DNA from: Streptomyces xanthii
GTDB taxonomy: Bacteria > Actinomycetota > Actinomycetes > Streptomycetales > Streptomycetaceae
Assembly (NCBI RefSeq): GCF_014621695.1
Contig: NZ_CP061281.1
Location: forward strand, 5,642,001-5,706,000
Direction of reading: 5' to 3'
DNA: 64,000 nt
Below are positions 25,719-34,473 of this stretch, piece after piece. The translations under genes and the position numbers were made by a program. How positions within the stretch are numbered: the first letter of the stretch is position 1; every line of letters starts with the position of its first letter. Below the pieces are notes generated by a model. That model did not search any database. It was not told the origin of the DNA and was given only the letters and a program-made list of their open reading frames with translations.

Positions 25719-26596
25719 CGGGCGGCTCCTTCGCGGGCCTCGGCGGCGCGGGCGGCGGGCGAGGACGCGAGGTAGGCGACGGCCTGGTCGGTGTCGCCCT
25801 CCTGCTCGGGGTGGTAGTCGCGGCTCAGGTAGCGCGGGATGGACCGCAGCATGTCGGGCGTCGACGGCAGCACGCCCTTCTTGCCGCCCTGGTAGAAGGC
25901 CTTGAACGAGGCCTTGCCGTCCAGGAGCGTCGGGTCGTTCTCCATGAAGAAGCGCGCGCCGCGCTGCCACAGGAACATCAGGGCGGCGAACGCGGTGGCC
26001 CAGGTGCGGGCCCGGCGCCGGTAGCTGCCGTCGAGGTGCATGAACAGCTCGAAGGCCACCGAGCGGTGCTCGACCTCCTCCGCGCCGTGCCAGCGCAGCA
26101 GGTCCAGCATCATCGGGTCGGCGCCGCGCCGGTCCAGCTCCTCGGCGTTCAGCACCCAGTTGCCGAGGAACGCGGTGTAGTGCTCGATCGCCGCGATCAG
26201 CGCGACCCGCTCCATCAGCCACCACTGGCGGGCCTTGCCCGGCGGCAGCGTCCGGTCGGCGAGCAGCTTCTCGAAGAACCAGTCCACCTGCGCGGTGTAC
26301 GGCGTCGGGTCCAGGCCCTGCTCGCGCAGGTGCGGCAGCACCTCGTCGTGGGCCTGCGCGTGCATGGCCTCCTGGCCGATGAAGCCGATGACGTCCTCGC
26401 GGAGCCGGTCGTCACGGATGAAGGGCAGCACCTGCTTGTACACGTGCACGAACCAGCGTTCACCCGCGGGCAGCAGGAGATGCAGCACATTGATGGTGTG
26501 CGTGGTGAACGGGTCGTCGGGCAGCCAGTGCAGGGGAGTCTTGTCCCAGGCGAAGGACACCTGGCGTGCCTTCAGCGTGACGCGCTTATTAGACAT
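25715..26596 (-). CDS. PF10118 'metal-dependent hydrolase', probable diiron protein
   Basis: 293 residues, all-helical. Two E-x-x-H pairs, in IGQEAMHAQAHDEV (about residue 79) and HGAEEVEHRSVAFE (about 160), together with Glu and His residues in ERVALIAAIEHYTAF, form the pattern of a ferritin-like diiron site. Databases call the family a predicted metal-dependent hydrolase. Coupling by overlapping stop/start codons to a PDR-type reductase suggests instead an oxygenase or desaturase-like redox enzyme; that is inference. The ATG at 26596 begins the family core. Confidence 0.85.
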   Translation of the reverse strand: MSNKRVTLKARQVSFAWDKTPLHWLPDDPFTTHTINVLHLLLPAGERWFVHVYKQVLPFIRDDRLREDVIGFIGQEAMHAQAHDEVLPHLREQGLDPTPYTAQVDWFFEKLLADRTLPPGKARQWWLMERVALIAAIEHYTAFLGNWVLNAEELDRRGADPMMLDLLRWHGAEEVEHRSVAFELFMHLDGSYRRRARTWATAFAALMFLWQRGARFFMENDPTLLDGKASFKAFYQGGKKGVLPSTPDMLRSIPRYLSRDYHPEQEGDTDQAVAYLASSPAARAAEAREGAAR

Positions 26597-26606
26597 GCCG
26601 TCAATG

Positions 26607-26618
26607 TACTGAGCGGTA
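26607..26618. promoter_or_regulatory. Putative TetR operator over the diiron operon promoter
   Basis: TACTGAGCGGTA, a near palindrome (TAC...GTA), lies 11 bases upstream of the diiron gene start and abuts a TACATT hexamer on the minus strand that could be the -10 element. The core is shared with 24587-24598. Confidence 0.5.
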
Positions 26619-26719
26619 GAGCGCCTGGACACCCCCCGGAACCGACTTTCTTTACGTGATCGTCAGCAAGATGCCGGCCCGGGAGCAGTCCGGATGCCCG
26701 CCCGGGACCGGCCCTCGGA

Positions 26720-28663
26720 TCAGCCCAGCGGGTCGATCCGCACCCCGTCCCGGGTCCGCCCCGACAGGCTCGCCTTCGTGCCCCGCGCCACCCGCACCGC
26801 CAGCGTCGGCCCGCTCCCCGTCGTGCCCGCCGCCGTCACCGAGCCCAGGCCCGGACTGCCCGCCGCGACCAGATACCAGGTCCCGGCCCGCGACTTCCAG
26901 CGCACCCCGGCGAGCACCCGAGGGTCCCGGCCGCCGCACGCCGGGGCGTTCTGCGAGCGGGCCGCCACCACCGCCCCGGCCACGCCCGGCGCCCGGAACA
27001 GGGCCAGGATGCGCGGACCGCCGCCGCGCCAGGTCTCGGCCCGGGTGCACACCCAGCGGGCCTCGCCGCCCGCCTCGGGCAGCGGCTGGCGCGCGTACGC
27101 CCACGCGTTCACGGAGCGGACCCCGTGCGAGCGGGCCGCGGCGAGGGAGCAGGCCGTCGCCGACCAGTCGCCGGGCCGGGACTCGCGCGGCGCGTCCGGG
27201 CGCCCCGCCGTCAGATGCGCGGGCACCAGCTCGCCGAGGTCGGTGGCGAGCCGGGTGCCGTCGGCGTCGGTGAGCGCCAGTGCGTTCCACCCCGTGCAGG
27301 ACGCCGAGACGGCCGGGCTCGGGAACGGGGCCGTGACCCCGTCCTTCGTCCGGGCCAGCCGGCGCGGCGCCGCGTCCGGCGCCAGCAGGTCCCGCACGGC
27401 CGCGCCGGTCACCCAGGGGGCCGTGAGGTAGCGGACGTTCCCGTCGGTGCGGTCGACGATCACCGCGCCGGACTCCGGGGCCGCCGCTCCGTCCACCCGC
27501 GCGAAGTCGAGCGCGGCGCCGCTCGTCCCGTGCTGCGGCTCCGCGTACCGCACCAGCCGCAGCCCGTCGTGGAACAGCACGATCCGCGCCCCGTCCACCG
27601 AGCCCGCGTACAGCAGCTGCGGCGGGCCGGGCGGCGCGCCCGCCGGGGTGCCGGGCGTCGCCGACACCTGGACCGTGCCGCCCGGCCGCGCCCACACCGC
27701 GAGCGCCCGGCGCAGCAGCTCCCGGTCGCCGGTCAGCGAGCCCCGCGCCGGCCACACCGAGAAGTCCGTCCGCGCCGAGCCCTGCCACGCCGTCGCCGCG
27801 ACCCGTGTCAGCTTCCCCGGGTCCAGCGCCGCCTGCGCCGCCGGATTGCGCGCGTACGAGGGCGCCGCCGCACCCTCGGGGCCCCAGCTGTCGCCGGGCA
27901 GCCCGAGCAGCGCCCCGCACACCAGGACCGCCGCGAGCCCCGCGACGACCGCCTTCACATGCTGGCGCCGCCGCATCAGGTCCGGCGGCCGTGCGTGCAG
28001 CGAGCAGGGGTCGAACTCGGGGGAGGCCAGCAGGGCGGCCGCCTCCGAGCCGTCCTCCGCGCGCAGCCCGCCTGCCTCGGCGAGCGCGGCCGTCACCTCC
28101 TCCACGTCGCAGCCCGCCGCCCCGAGCACGGACCGCAGGGCCGCGTCGTCGAGCCGCTCCAGACCGTGCAGCACGTACGCGGCCCGGCCGGGCCCGGTGA
28201 GCGCCGACAGCCGCTGGTCCAGGGCCAGTTCGTCGGCGCCGCCCGACTTCGGGAACAGGCGCAGTCCCCACACCTGCGGCAGCAGCGGCGGCAGTTGGGC
28301 CCGGCGCGGCCACGCCGCCCGCAGCAGCGGCCGCCCCGCGTCCAGCGCCGCCCGCAGCACCCGCGCCCGCACGTACGCGTACGCGGGATCGGCGGCGCGC
28401 CGGGCGCCGCCGCGCTGCGCCGGGATCGACGGGGGCGCCGTCCCCGTACGGCCGCGCGGCAGGGCGCGCTGGGTCACCGCGTGGGCCGTGAGCACCCGGC
28501 GGTTGCGGCCGAGCGTCGGCGGCAGCACCAGGTACGCGAGCCGCACGAGCCGCGGGTAGTGCTCGACGAGAGAGGCCTCGGCCTGCTCGACATCGACGAC
28601 GGTGGCCGCGCCCGGGGGCGGAGCCGGGGACTGCACCTTGGACTGCGACGTCTGCGACTGCAC
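26720..28663 (-). CDS. Membrane protein with degenerate sigma-factor-like N-terminus
   Basis: 647 residues. Residues about 28-75 (EASLVEHYPRLVRLAYLVLP ... VLTAHAVTQRALPR) resemble sigma-70 region 2 of SigE-type ECF factors. Residues about 150-195 (LSALTGPGRAAYVLHGLERL, then LRSVLGAAG) resemble region 4. One transmembrane helix follows (VKAVVAGLAAVLVCGALLGL, about 235-255), then a roughly 390-residue extracytoplasmic part rich in beta structure with paired Cys residues (SASCTGW, SATACSL, ARWVCTR, APACGGR). I do not recognise the outer domain. It may be a membrane-tethered regulator or a decayed sigma factor. The gene stands alone. Confidence 0.75.
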   Translation of the reverse strand: MQSQTSQSKVQSPAPPPGAATVVDVEQAEASLVEHYPRLVRLAYLVLPPTLGRNRRVLTAHAVTQRALPRGRTGTAPPSIPAQRGGARRAADPAYAYVRARVLRAALDAGRPLLRAAWPRRAQLPPLLPQVWGLRLFPKSGGADELALDQRLSALTGPGRAAYVLHGLERLDDAALRSVLGAAGCDVEEVTAALAEAGGLRAEDGSEAAALLASPEFDPCSLHARPPDLMRRRQHVKAVVAGLAAVLVCGALLGLPGDSWGPEGAAAPSYARNPAAQAALDPGKLTRVAATAWQGSARTDFSVWPARGSLTGDRELLRRALAVWARPGGTVQVSATPGTPAGAPPGPPQLLYAGSVDGARIVLFHDGLRLVRYAEPQHGTSGAALDFARVDGAAAPESGAVIVDRTDGNVRYLTAPWVTGAAVRDLLAPDAAPRRLARTKDGVTAPFPSPAVSASCTGWNALALTDADGTRLATDLGELVPAHLTAGRPDAPRESRPGDWSATACSLAAARSHGVRSVNAWAYARQPLPEAGGEARWVCTRAETWRGGGPRILALFRAPGVAGAVVAARSQNAPACGGRDPRVLAGVRWKSRAGTWYLVAAGSPGLGSVTAAGTTGSGPTLAVRVARGTKASLSGRTRDGVRIDPLG

Positions 28664-28714
28664 GTTCAGCAGAACGAGTGACTCGTGCGATGGTCACAGT
28701 TTCCGCGACGTGAT

Positions 28715-31700
28715 CTACGTCAACCGCCAGCCGCTGAACTCCACTGTTCCGCGCGCCCCGTTGCCCCCGTTCGTCGCGCTCATGAACAGGCCCGCGTCCT
28801 GCACCGCCGCCGCACCGGGCACCGTCACGGTCGCCACCGTCCGCCAGGTCGTCCCGCCGTCCGTCGAGCACGCCCCGGTGTACGAGCCGCCCGACCGGGA
28901 CAGCCGCAGCAGCACCGGCGCCTTGATCCCGGTGATCCGCCTGTACGTGTCCAGCGTCCCGTCGCCGTTGGAGTCGTAGGACAGCACGACACCGTTGGAC
29001 GGGGTCACCGACAGGTTCAGGAAGCCCTGCGCGCCGGGCGTGGCGAGGGAGTTGCGCACGATGATCCCGGCCCGCGCCCAGGCACCGGTCACCGCCTGCG
29101 TGTCCACCCGCAGCTCGGCCGCCGAGCCGTCCGTGAACGCCGCCGCCCGGTACGCCGTGCCGAACTCCGCTGTGCCCTTCCACAGGTCCGCGCCGCCGCC
29201 GTCGATCGCGAACCGGTCGTCCAACTGCCCGAACACAGCGGCGTTGCCGGAGTACGTCCGCCAGCCCGCCTCCAGCGGTCCCGCCTCGAAGAGCGTGCCC
29301 CGGTGCGCGTACGTGACCCGGTCCTCGCCCAGCGGCCCGTACTCCACGTCGATCGTGTAAGGCAGCGGGCGCAGCGGCCGGTCCAGCGGGGTGCCCGGCG
29401 CGCTCGCCCGCCAGGCCACCGTGCCCTCGCCCGCCGGCTCCACCCGCTCCAGCGAGGTGGCGCCCTCGGGCTCGGCGTCGAGCCCGGACAGCGCGAAGTC
29501 GACGCGGCCCGTCGCCCGCAGCCCGTTGACGTTGCGGAACGTGGCCGCCACGCGCGCGTGCCCGCCCGGCGGGAAGGCGGCGGGGTCCGCCGACACCTTC
29601 AGGGTGCCCTGGTAGGGGGCCCGCGCGAGCACGTCCCGCACCCGGTCGGCCGTTTTGTACGCGTCCCCGTACGGCCGCAGCGGATAGTCCTTGCGCTCCC
29701 GCGTCCACGGCTCCTCGAACGCGAACCAGTCGACGGCCGCCGGGGCCTCGCCGCGCGCCAGCGCGTCCTCGAGCGTGTCCAGCCACTTCTGCCAGCGCGG
29801 CAGGTAGAAGTCGGCCGTCAGGCCCTGCCATTCGCGGTTCGCGTACTCGTGCAGATGGCCCGGGTCCGAGGTGGCCCGGTCGCCCCACACCGTGATCAGC
29901 ACCTTCGCGCAGCGCTCGAACTCGGCCCGCTCCGCCTCGCTCGTCGCCATCGCCCGCGCGTCCTGGATCCACGGGCCCAGCAGGAACGCAGGATCGGTGC
30001 CGGTCACGTCGTCCGAGAGCCGCATCAGCTTCAGCCACAGCGTGGACAGCGCCTTGAACGCGGCCGCGTCCTTCGCCCCGTACGCCGCCTTCAGCTGCGG
30101 CAGCAACTGGCGGCTGCGGTGCGCGAGCGCCTGCCGGGCCACGTCCACCAGGTCGTAGCGGTAGGCGGCGCTGCCCCGCAGGCTCCCCGCCACGCCCAGG
30201 AGCCCGGCGAGCGCGGCGTCGAAGCGGGCCGGATCGTAGGAGAGGGCGTTCGGCGCGTAGTAGGCGGCGCTGTCCGCCGCCAGGTCCGGGCGCGCCGCGA
30301 ACAGCGAGTCGTGCGGGTCGGACCGCTCGCGCGCCGTGTGCCGGTACGCCGTCTCCTGAAGTGCCCGCCACGCGGCGCGGGCGTCCTTGTCGTCCTTCCC
30401 GTACCGGAAGCCCGCGTACCCGTCGAACCAGGCGGGCAGGTCCAACGGGCCCTCGGTCCACGCCAGTTCGGACCACAGCTCGAACGCGGCCGGATCGCGG
30501 TCGGTGCCCTCCGGCATGTACGCCGTGCCCGTGAGCGCGCTGCCCGGCTTGTCGCGCCAGGCGAAGAACTTCTCGTTCCAGATGTGTGCGCGGGCCCCGA
30601 TCGTCGTACGCCCGCCGAAGTTGGGGATCGTGCCGAACGTGTACGGGGTGCCGCCCCAGTCCTCCTCCCGGTCCGTCACCGACGTGAACCGGTCCGAGAC
30701 CCCGTCGACGATCAGCATCCGCCGCTTGTCCACGGCGTCCAGGAGCGCGGGGAGCGGATTCGCCTCCCAGCCCAGGATCACCCAGACGGCCCCCGGCCGG
30801 TTCCGCTGCAACGCCCGCTCGACGCCCCGCGCCGCGTCCCCGACCGGCACGTCACCGGCCGTGCCGCCCTCGTGCAGCAGGTCCATCTTGAACGCGTCGA
30901 CCGCCCCGAACACGTCCCGCTGGTGCCCGTAGAAGGACCCGGCGACCCGTGTGAACGCGTCCGTGCGCGGATCCAGCCAGTCCGGCCGCTCGAAGCCGTG
31001 CCACACGCCCTGCGGCACCACGTGCGCGTCGCCGCCGTTCCGCTCGACGAACCCCTTCGGCACGTGCCCGTAGTAGCCCGGCAGCACCGGCCGCATCCCC
31101 AGCTCGCGCAGCCGGTCCGCGATCCGGCGGCCCAGCGCGGCGCGCTCCGCGATCAGCTCCGGTGAGAGCGGGCCGCCGTACCCGGAGAGGTTCTGCAGCA
31201 GCCACCACGGCTGGTGCGAGGGCGCCGGCAGCCAGGCCCGCGCCTCCGCGTCGCTGTACCCGAAGTCCTTCAGGACCCGGTGGTAGACGGCCTCCATGCC
31301 CGCGACGACCAGCACCTCGTTGCAGCCGTGCAGCGCCAGGACGTCGATCATCCGCTCCCAGTACGCCCACCCGGCGAACGGCGCCGTGTAGCCGTCGTTC
31401 GTGTCGTTCAGGGCGAACCGGTGGGGCAGCGCCGTCGAGCGCTCCAGCGGCCGGTCCGGCGCGGGCAGCCGGTCCGGCAGGTCCAGCTGGTCGCCGTTCC
31501 AGGCGATGTGCGCCCCGCACGTGTACTTCAGATACCAGTGGACCCCGGCCAGCAGCACGGCCGGGGTCGTCCCCTCCACCTCGACGCGGCCCGTCTCCCC
31601 GGTCACCCGGAACCGGTCGCCGCCGCCCTGACCGGGCGTCAGTCTCAGCCGGAACTGGTCCGCGTGCCGCGGCAGCCGGCGGTTGAGCGCGGCACGCGCC

Positions 31701-31822
31701 GCGTCCGTATCAAGCGCCGGAGCCGCGTGTGCGGGCGCCGGCAGGACGAGGCCGCCGAGGGCCGTCCCGAGTCCGATGGCACCCGCCGTGCCGAGGACCG
31801 TGCGTCGCGTCGGTGCGGACAT
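28715..31822 (-). CDS. Secreted GH89 alpha-N-acetylglucosaminidase
   Basis: 1035 residues. A Tat-type signal peptide (TRRTVLGTAGAIGLGTALG...PAHA) is followed by the NAGLU N-terminal domain, the TIM-barrel catalytic domain (HRFALNDTNDGYTAPFAGW, NEVLVVAGMEAVYHRVL, MDLLHEGGT, LGWEANPLPALL) and the helical C-terminal domain. After that come a NEW3-like segment (SADPAAFPPGGHARVAATFRN) and a terminal beta-sandwich (DGTLDTYRRITG ... GTVEFSGWRL). It should release alpha-linked GlcNAc from glycans outside the cell. The ATG at 31822 is the only start giving a signal peptide. It is divergent from a small lipoprotein gene. Confidence 0.93.
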   Translation of the reverse strand: MSAPTRRTVLGTAGAIGLGTALGGLVLPAPAHAAPALDTDAARAALNRRLPRHADQFRLRLTPGQGGGDRFRVTGETGRVEVEGTTPAVLLAGVHWYLKYTCGAHIAWNGDQLDLPDRLPAPDRPLERSTALPHRFALNDTNDGYTAPFAGWAYWERMIDVLALHGCNEVLVVAGMEAVYHRVLKDFGYSDAEARAWLPAPSHQPWWLLQNLSGYGGPLSPELIAERAALGRRIADRLRELGMRPVLPGYYGHVPKGFVERNGGDAHVVPQGVWHGFERPDWLDPRTDAFTRVAGSFYGHQRDVFGAVDAFKMDLLHEGGTAGDVPVGDAARGVERALQRNRPGAVWVILGWEANPLPALLDAVDKRRMLIVDGVSDRFTSVTDREEDWGGTPYTFGTIPNFGGRTTIGARAHIWNEKFFAWRDKPGSALTGTAYMPEGTDRDPAAFELWSELAWTEGPLDLPAWFDGYAGFRYGKDDKDARAAWRALQETAYRHTARERSDPHDSLFAARPDLAADSAAYYAPNALSYDPARFDAALAGLLGVAGSLRGSAAYRYDLVDVARQALAHRSRQLLPQLKAAYGAKDAAAFKALSTLWLKLMRLSDDVTGTDPAFLLGPWIQDARAMATSEAERAEFERCAKVLITVWGDRATSDPGHLHEYANREWQGLTADFYLPRWQKWLDTLEDALARGEAPAAVDWFAFEEPWTRERKDYPLRPYGDAYKTADRVRDVLARAPYQGTLKVSADPAAFPPGGHARVAATFRNVNGLRATGRVDFALSGLDAEPEGATSLERVEPAGEGTVAWRASAPGTPLDRPLRPLPYTIDVEYGPLGEDRVTYAHRGTLFEAGPLEAGWRTYSGNAAVFGQLDDRFAIDGGGADLWKGTAEFGTAYRAAAFTDGSAAELRVDTQAVTGAWARAGIIVRNSLATPGAQGFLNLSVTPSNGVVLSYDSNGDGTLDTYRRITGIKAPVLLRLSRSGGSYTGACSTDGGTTWRTVATVTVPGAAAVQDAGLFMSATNGGNGARGTVEFSGWRLT

Positions 31823-31951
31823 GCGTGGATTACCCCCTGCGTCGCGAATGGTGCGGCGCACGTTAACCGCAGGCACGCGGGTGCTCAACGGTGTGCGCGG
31901 AGTCGGCGAGAACGTGTCGCAGTCCCGGGCACCACGAGACAGGAGGGCCGG

Positions 31952-32356
31952 ATGAGGTACGGGACGAGGACGGGCTTGCTGGGGATCGCGGTCGCCGGGG
32001 CGCTCGCCGTCGCCGGATGCGCGGCGGGCCAGGCGGAGCGGCCGCAGGCCCCCCGCACGGCGACCGGCACCCTCGAACAGCTCGCCCGCCGCGCCGGCTG
32101 CACACCCGACGTGCAGACCGACGCGGCGGATCTGCGCCAGGCCAACTGCGGCTCGGGGAGCAGCCGTTACGTCCTGGCCACCTTCGCCACCGACCGCGGC
32201 CGCGCCGAGTGGCTGGACGCCGCCGACGACTACGGCGGCACCTATCTCGTCGGCCGCCGCTGGGTCGCCGCCGGCCCCGAGCGGGTCGTGACAGCGCTGC
32301 GGGACCGGCTCGGCGGGGTCGTGGAGCGCTCCTCGGCGCACCACGGCCACCACTGA
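31952..32356 (+). CDS. Small lipoprotein, unknown function
   Basis: 134 residues. A signal peptide ends in the lipobox AVAGC (residues about 18-22), so the mature protein would be lipid-anchored. The rest holds two Cys (RAGCTPD, QANCGSG) likely to form a disulfide, and a short alpha/beta domain ending in a His-rich tail (SSAHHGHH). No family is recognised. The ATG has AGGAGG 6 bases upstream. It is divergent from GH89 (129 bases) and ends 7 bases before the convergent DUF1996 gene. Confidence 0.82.
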   Translation: MRYGTRTGLLGIAVAGALAVAGCAAGQAERPQAPRTATGTLEQLARRAGCTPDVQTDAADLRQANCGSGSSRYVLATFATDRGRAEWLDAADDYGGTYLVGRRWVAAGPERVVTALRDRLGGVVERSSAHHGHH

Positions 32357-32363
32357 CAGGGCG

Positions 32364-33767
32364 TCACCGGCAGCGGTCGCCCCGGTTGATGCAGGCGGCC
32401 ACCCGCCGCATCAGCCGCTCGTCGAAGACGTTGATGAAGTCGCCGTGGTCGGTCACCGGCTTGTGCAGCTGCTCGGGGAACGAGTCGACCGCGAAGCCGG
32501 GCCCCGGCGGCACGTCGTACACGATCCGCTGCACGAGCTGCGGGATCGCCTTGAACCCCTCGGGGCAGGCGCCCGTGCGCGGGTCCTCGAACGCCACGTG
32601 CGTACGGTGGTTGGCGCTGTCCGTGTTCACTCCGTCCCAGCAGCTCTGGAAGCGGAAGGTGCGCACGACCCGCGAACCGTCCGGGCAGATCGGGTACTTG
32701 TCCTTCAGCTGCCGGTCCTCGAAGCCGGTGCAGCTCCACGACGCGTTGGCGTTCGCGTCACCGTTGGTGAAGGCCTTCGCGTCGCCGGTGATGATCCGCA
32801 GGAAGCGCGGCATCGGCACGACCTTGGAGACCGGACTCCCGTCGAACCTCAGCGTCACCGACGCGGGCGTCTGGATCTCGCCCACGTTCTGGTCCTTGCC
32901 GCCGCCGTCCGCGCCCGCGTCGTTCTCGTCCTCGCCGTTCTGCAGCCGCAGCACCGGCCAGTAGTACGTGGACCGGTCGCCCTGGTTGCGGCAGCTGGTG
33001 TCACCGGCCGCGAGGTCGTCGTCGCTCGAGAACGCGTCGGTGGCCTGGTTGCCGACGTAGTCGTGCATGTGGTGGGCGCCGTTGCTCACGCCGGGCGCGA
33101 CGATCACGTTGTCCGGGTTGAACTTGCCGTTCTCGTTGCGCCCGCACTTGGTGGTGAAGCTGCCGCGGGAGGCGCCGCGGCGGTTGCGCGGGGCCTGCGC
33201 GTTCGGCTGCACGGACTCGATGTCGACGAAGTCGCTCGCCTCGGGCCCGTTGCCCCCGCCCGGCGGCCCCGGGCTCGCGGAGGGCGCGGGCGCGTCCGAC
33301 GCCCGCCCCGTGCACGCGGCCATCGCGTCCAGCCCGTCCGGCGGCTGTCCGCCCGCCCGCCGGATGTCCTCGGCGATCCGGCCGAGGACGGCGGTGCGCT
33401 GGTCCTCGAGCGGGCCCAGAATGCTGTTGTCGACGAACTGCGGGTCCCGCGCGGCCGCGTCCTGGTTGTCCGCGAGCCGCTGATAGGCCTCGGTGATCTG
33501 CCGGTCGAGCGCGGCGAGTTCACCGTCGACCTCGCCGCGTGCCGCCTCCGGCACGTCGGCCAGCGCGGTCCCGACGTCCGGACAGTCGATCGTGGCCACC
33601 ACCTGGCCCACCTGCTCCGTCTCCTGCGGGTCCTCTTCATGGGCCGACGCGTACACGTTGACCGCGGCCAGCCCACCCCCGCCCAGGAGCAGCGCGGCCG
33701 ACGCGACGGTCATGCGCGTCGCCAGCGAAGAGCGCCTTTTCCTTGAGGTCCTTGAGGTGCGTCCCAT
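32364..33767 (-). CDS. Secreted DUF1996 domain protein
   Basis: 467 residues. After a basic N-terminus comes one hydrophobic segment ([22 protein letters not shown]), a helical stretch with about 100 charged residues, a Pro/Gly linker, and the DUF1996 domain (about residue 205 to the end). The latter shows [39 protein letters not shown], and WSCTGF...[14 protein letters not shown]1996 proteins are secreted and of unknown activity, common in fungi and streptomycetes. The ATG at 33767 has no strong ribosome site; a TTG at 33803 is an alternative. Confidence 0.85.
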   Translation of the reverse strand: MGRTSRTSRKRRSSLATRMTVASAALLLGGGGLAAVNVYASAHEEDPQETEQVGQVVATIDCPDVGTALADVPEAARGEVDGELAALDRQITEAYQRLADNQDAAARDPQFVDNSILGPLEDQRTAVLGRIAEDIRRAGGQPPDGLDAMAACTGRASDAPAPSASPGPPGGGNGPEASDFVDIESVQPNAQAPRNRRGASRGSFTTKCGRNENGKFNPDNVIVAPGVSNGAHHMHDYVGNQATDAFSSDDDLAAGDTSCRNQGDRSTYYWPVLRLQNGEDENDAGADGGGKDQNVGEIQTPASVTLRFDGSPVSKVVPMPRFLRIITGDAKAFTNGDANANASWSCTGFEDRQLKDKYPICPDGSRVVRTFRFQSCWDGVNTDSANHRTHVAFEDPRTGACPEGFKAIPQLVQRIVYDVPPGPGFAVDSFPEQLHKPVTDHGDFINVFDERLMRRVAACINRGDRCR

Positions 33768-33825
33768 GGGACTACGTACGTGAGAAGGGGCCCCTGCGTT
33801 CAACCGGCCCTGAACCGTGGTGCGT

Positions 33826-34473
33826 TCAGCGGCTGTCGAGGTACCGGAGCACGGCCAGCACCCGCCGGTTGTCGTCGTCGGACACGGGCAGGCCGAGCTT
33901 GAGGAAGATGTTGGAGGTGTGCTTGGCGATGGCGCGCTCGGTGACCACGAGCTGCCCCGCGATCGCCGCGTTCGAGCGGCCCTGCGCCATCAGCTCCAGC
34001 ACCTCCAGCTCCCGCGGGGTCAGCCCGCCGAGCGGCTCCTCCACGCCCCGCCGCGCCAGGAGCTGCTGGATCACCGTCGGGTCCATCGCCGTGCCGCCCG
34101 CCGCGACCCGGCGCACCGCGTCGACGAACTGCTCCGCGTCGAACACCCGGTCCTTCAGCAGATAGCCGACCCCGCCGTTCCCGTCGGCCAGCAGTTCACG
34201 GGCGTACAGCTGCTCCACGTGCTGCGAGAGCACCAGGACCGGCAGGCCGGGCCGTGCCCGGCGCGCCGCGAGCGCGCACTGCAGGCCCTCGTCCGTGTGC
34301 GAGGGCGGCAGCCGTACGTCGACGACGGCGACGTCGGGCGCCAACTCGGCGAGGGCCTTGGTGAGTTCGGGCCCGCTCTCGACGGCGGCCGCGATCTCGA
34401 AGTCGAACGCCTCCAGCATCCGCACCAGGCCGTCCCGCAGCAGGAACAGGTCTTCGGCTAGGACAACACGCAA
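33826..34473 (-). CDS. NarL/LuxR-type response regulator
   Basis: 215 residues. The receiver domain has the acidic pair in [13 protein letters not shown], the phospho-acceptor Asp52 in VAVVDVRLP and the Lys in YLLKDRVFD. The C-terminal LuxR HTH reads [40 protein letters not shown]. It pairs with the kinase gene just upstream, whose stop it overlaps. The TTG start at 34473 is supported by GGAG 5 bases before it. The target genes are unknown; the DUF1996 gene downstream is a candidate. Confidence 0.93.
   Translation of the reverse strand: MRVVLAEDLFLLRDGLVRMLEAFDFEIAAAVESGPELTKALAELAPDVAVVDVRLPPSHTDEGLQCALAARRARPGLPVLVLSQHVEQLYARELLADGNGGVGYLLKDRVFDAEQFVDAVRRVAAGGTAMDPTVIQQLLARRGVEEPLGGLTPRELEVLELMAQGRSNAAIAGQLVVTERAIAKHTSNIFLKLGLPVSDDDNRRVLAVLRYLDSR

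Noticed and set aside
26652..30476. 1274-residue minus-strand frame across two genes
   Set aside because: It runs out of frame through the GH89 gene and the sigma-like membrane protein gene, is composed almost entirely of Arg, Gly and Ala, and shows no motif.
32241..33815. Alternative starts or long frames on the plus strand opposite DUF1996
   Set aside because: The plus-strand frame of 433 residues is Val/Gly/Arg-rich shadow; the minus-strand protein has a signal segment and conserved DUF1996 motifs.
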